This document shows positions 61,540-64,000 of a stretch of DNA of 64,000 bases, piece by piece; position 1 is the stretch's first letter; the number at the start of each line of letters is the position of its first letter. The stretch is from JAWKSY01 sp041402125 (GTDB lineage Bacteria; Planctomycetota; GCA-002687715; DRQF01), in the NCBI GenBank assembly GCA_041402125.1, contig JAWKSY010000005.1:186001-250000 (forward strand), written 5' to 3'. Under the pieces are notes generated by a model. The model worked only from the letters and a program-made list of their open reading frames with translations, ran no database searches and had not been told where the DNA came from. The position numbers and the translations under genes were made by a program.

Positions 61540-63402
61540 TCAGCGGAAGCGCGCGATCACGAGGTTCGACACGCTGACGTTGCCGGCCCCGTCGAGGACG
61601 AGAGCCTGGAAGGCGATGTCCGCCTCGCCGCCGAGACCCGGAATCGCGGGCGTGGTCCAGATCGGCGCCGGCGCCGCGGGAAGCGCGCTGCCGCAGGGAA
61701 GCCCGCCGACGGTGGAGGCGAGCGTGAAGAGCTCGGGCGCGGTCGGGAGCAGCGGGCAGGGCAGGAAGGACATCGTCCCGAGCCCGAAGGGCAGCGTCGT
61801 GACCGTCGCCGCGGTGGGCTCGCCGATCGCGCCGAAGATGGCGAAACCCGGCGACGCGGCGAGGAAGGACGGCGAGAGGAAGTTCACGGACCAGGGGGTC
61901 TGGAGCGGGACGTCGACGCGGCGGTCGGCGCCGCCGTCGGACCAGTTCACGGTGAGGACGGGGTGGGGGAGGCCGGTGGCGGGGTCGAGCAGGGTGCCGG
62001 CCGAGGACGGATCGTAGGCGACGTCGTCGGATTCGTGGGCGCCGATGTCGGGACCGCCGAAGAGACGACGGTTCCGGCCCGAGAGGTCGGTCGCGATGGC
62101 GAGGGTGTTCGGGGAGTCGACGGCGGCGTCGACCATCGGTGAGCCGAAGGCGAGGCGGTAGTCGCCGCTCGCGGGGTCGACGAACATCGGGTCGACGTCG
62201 ACGATGGCGGTGCCGCCGACGAGGCCGCCGCCGATGTTGCAGTGGGCCACCTGCGGCAGGAGGCCGAGGCCCGCGAAGAAGGCGAGCTCGCCGCCGACGT
62301 TGCCCCGGACGATCGTGTTCTCGACCACGGTCGTCGGAAGGCCGCCGAAGCCGGACTGCACCATCGCGGGGGCGGATCCGACCTCAGCCGCGGTGTCGAC
62401 GTTCCCGGTGACGGTGCAGTAGGCGACGACGCCGTTCGCGGCGAAGGCGAGGCCCGAGTAGCGCCGGGCCGTGTTGTCGACGAACTCGCAGTCGGCGACG
62501 GTCGCCGTTCCCGTCGGGAAGGCCGTGGTGAGGCGGACGACGTTCAGGCCGCCGTAGAGGTTCGACGAGACGTTCCGACGGAAGCGACAGCGTCGGATGT
62601 CGATGAGCTCGGCCCGGACGAGCGCGCCGGCGCTGCCGTCGATCGGCGTCGTCGTCGGAGACCAGGCCTCGTTGTCCTGGACGGTGCAATCCTCCATCCG
62701 GAAGAGCGTGTTGAGGTTGCTCCAGATGCCGCCGCCCATCTCGGCCTGATTGCCTTCGAAGAGGCAGCGGCGGAGGACGACCGACTTGGCGTTGGCGAGC
62801 AGACCGCCGCCGCGCTCCTCGGGACCGAAGGGGTCGCCGGAGTAGCAGACGTTCGACACGAACTCACAGTCCTCGAACTCCACCGCCGCCTCGCTCCCGG
62901 TGACGCAGACGCCCGCGCCCGCCATCGCGGTGTTGCCGATGAACCGGCAGTCGCGCACGAGGACGGGGTCGAGCGTGAGGCTTGGTCCCGAGGGTTGGGA
63001 CTGCGGCCCCCGCGCGATGCAGAGGCCGCCTCCGACGGTGCCCCAGGAGCCGAGCGCGAAGGCCACCCCGATCTGGCCCGTGCCGCCCGTGATCGTGAAG
63101 CCGACGAGCCGGGTTCCGAGACCCTCGTTGTTGATCATCTTGACGACGATCCCCGGCGAGCCCGACCCGTCCAGGATCGTCGTCGCGCGGCCGGCCCCGA
63201 TCACGCCGATCCGCTTGCCCTGGAAGTCGATGCGCTCCAGGTAGGTCCCCGCCGCGACCTGGACGACGTCCCCGTTGGCGGAAGCGGAGATCGCGGACTG
63301 GATCGTCGGATAGGCGGACGAGGGGACGTTCAGGATCGTCTGGCCGACGAGTCCCGCAGCCAGGACGGCCACGGCGAGCGCCGCGCGGATCGGCAGGGTC
63401 AT
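61540..63402 (-). CDS. Secreted right-handed beta-helix protein
   Basis: The product is 620 residues from ATG 63402. A signal peptide (about 1-20) ends GLVGQ. A pectin-lyase-like beta-helix follows (about 25-440), with the opening 'AYPTIQSAISASANGDVVQV' and 'GTYLERIDFQGKRIGVIGAG', then repeated short C-x-F / D-C-x-F turns. The C-terminal 150 residues are a Gly/Pro/Ala/Val-rich beta domain ending LVLDGAGNVSVSNLVIARFR, a type common in planctomycete exported proteins. The function (polysaccharide binding, lyase or surface) is unknown. ATG 63402 is chosen for GGAG 7 bases before and the signal directly following. Confidence 0.8.
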   Translation of the reverse strand: MTLPIRAALAVAVLAAGLVGQTILNVPSSAYPTIQSAISASANGDVVQVAAGTYLERIDFQGKRIGVIGAGRATTILDGSGSPGIVVKMINNEGLGTRLVGFTITGGTGQIGVAFALGSWGTVGGGLCIARGPQSQPSGPSLTLDPVLVRDCRFIGNTAMAGAGVCVTGSEAAVEFEDCEFVSNVCYSGDPFGPEERGGGLLANAKSVVLRRCLFEGNQAEMGGGIWSNLNTLFRMEDCTVQDNEAWSPTTTPIDGSAGALVRAELIDIRRCRFRRNVSSNLYGGLNVVRLTTAFPTGTATVADCEFVDNTARRYSGLAFAANGVVAYCTVTGNVDTAAEVGSAPAMVQSGFGGLPTTVVENTIVRGNVGGELAFFAGLGLLPQVAHCNIGGGLVGGTAIVDVDPMFVDPASGDYRLAFGSPMVDAAVDSPNTLAIATDLSGRNRRLFGGPDIGAHESDDVAYDPSSAGTLLDPATGLPHPVLTVNWSDGGADRRVDVPLQTPWSVNFLSPSFLAASPGFAIFGAIGEPTAATVTTLPFGLGTMSFLPCPLLPTAPELFTLASTVGGLPCGSALPAAPAPIWTTPAIPGLGGEADIAFQALVLDGAGNVSVSNLVIARFR

Positions 63403-63489
63403 CTCGGATCTCCGGTGGGGGCCTTCACCCATCGGCATCCTGCGTTCAGGGGAGTTGGTCGACAAGAATCTTCGGGAAAATGGCCGGAG

Positions 63490-63515
63490 GGCCGGAGTAT
63501 CGCGCGCTCCGGGCC
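63490..63515 (-). terminator. Hairpin after the peroxidase gene
   Basis: GGCCGGAG (63490-63497) and CTCCGGGCC (63507-63515) pair with one bulge, and TTTT follows shortly in - strand sense. It begins 14 bases beyond the peroxidase stop. Confidence 0.45.
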
Positions 63516-63528
63516 GAAGAATCCGCGG

Positions 63529-64000
63529 TCAGTCGGTCCGCGAGAGGGCCTTGAGGAAGGCCACCAGGGCATCCACGTCGGCGTCGCTGAGCGCCAGCTT
63601 GCGGATGTCCGGGCTGAGGTTGTCGTTGGCGATGCCGCCCCGGCGGTAGTGCTCGACGACGTCGCGCAGCGTCGCGAGCGAGCCGTCGTGCATGTAGGGG
63701 GCGGTGTGCGCGACGCCGCGCAGGGTCGGCGTCTTGAAGCGACCTCGGTCCTCGTCCTGCTTCGTCACCGCGAACCGGCCGGGCTCCGGCTTTCCGTCCT
63801 TCGCGCCGACGCCGGTGTTGTGGAAGAACTCGTCGCTGAAGTCCGGGCCGAAGTGGCAGCGCCAGCACTGCGCCCGGCTCTCGTAGAGCCACAGCCCGCG
63901 CTTCTCGAGCGGGCTGAGGACGGTGCCGTCGCCGAAGCGGAAGCGGTCGATCGGGCTGTCGCCGAGCCGGATGTAGCGGACGAAGTGCGCGAGCGAGCCC
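63529..64000 (-). CDS. MauG/CcpA-type dihaem cytochrome c peroxidase, C-terminal part (5' end outside window)
   Basis: The frame is open to the right window edge; about 156 residues are visible. CWRCH (near fragment residue 46) is a haem c motif. The later FKTPTLRGVAHTAPYMHDG is the conserved C-terminal haem-ligand region (Met in TAPYMHDG) of the cytochrome c peroxidase/MauG family. The end (LSDADVDALVAFLKALS) is also typical. These periplasmic dihaem proteins reduce peroxide or oxidise proteins. Whether this one is a peroxidase or a MauG-like enzyme needs the missing N-terminal half. The beta-helix gene follows downstream on the same strand, after a hairpin. Confidence 0.88.
   Translation of the reverse strand, partial: GSLAHFVRYIRLGDSPIDRFRFGDGTVLSPLEKRGLWLYESRAQCWRCHFGPDFSDEFFHNTGVGAKDGKPEPGRFAVTKQDEDRGRFKTPTLRGVAHTAPYMHDGSLATLRDVVEHYRRGGIANDNLSPDIRKLALSDADVDALVAFLKALSRTD

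Overview
The window is high-GC bacterial chromosome, estimated by eye at about 70% GC. It is almost wholly coding and holds a flagellar gene cluster plus a MoxR/Bat operon. A member of the Planctomycetota is my best guess. The reasons are the GC content, the secreted beta-helix protein with a Gly/Ala/Val-rich C-terminal domain, the DUF4332 and HerA-like genes, and a sigma-54/sigma-28 controlled flagellar regulon on a non-proteobacterial background. No rRNA, tRNA, IS element or CRISPR array was seen, so the lineage is inference.

Left part (1-15000, + strand). The tail of fliK is followed by flgD, flgE and a strong hairpin. A membrane PilZ gene follows with its own sigma-28-like promoter. A sigma-54 promoter at 4476-4491 then heads flgF-flgG-flgA-flgH-flgI-flgJ-flgN-flgK-flgL. 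An NTF2-like protein, a PrmA-type methyltransferase, a LolA-like protein and a DUF3465 protein come next.

Middle (16700-21350). A HerA-like ATPase (- strand) lies opposite a small unknown gene, a DUF4332 protein and a multi-pass membrane protein.

Flagellar - strand block (38716 down to 21354). A FlrA/FleQ-type sigma-54 activator comes first. A sigma-54 promoter at 37186-37201 then drives three TPR proteins, one with an STN-like domain, an FlrB-type kinase, an FlrC-type regulator, flgB (frameshifted), flgC, fliE, fliF, fliG, fliH, fliI, fliJ and a MotE/YlxF-like gene. After a hairpin and a sigma-28-like promoter come motA, two motB paralogues and fliL. On the + strand, fliC and fliD each have a sigma-28-like promoter; fliS and a FliT-like gene follow. 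Together this reads as a Vibrio-type cascade: FlrA with sigma-54, then FlrBC with sigma-54, then sigma-28.

Right part (42500-64000). An alpha-glucan phosphorylase is followed by a small membrane protein, a secreted cyclophilin, a remarkable secreted Cys/Lys-rich repeat protein and a pair of ATP-grasp enzymes. The MoxR-DUF58-parvulin lipoprotein-lipoprotein-BatA-BatB-BatC-BatD-BatE operon follows. batC and batD each show two apparent +1 frame changes. The window ends with a secreted right-handed beta-helix protein and the C-terminal part of a MauG-type dihaem peroxidase.
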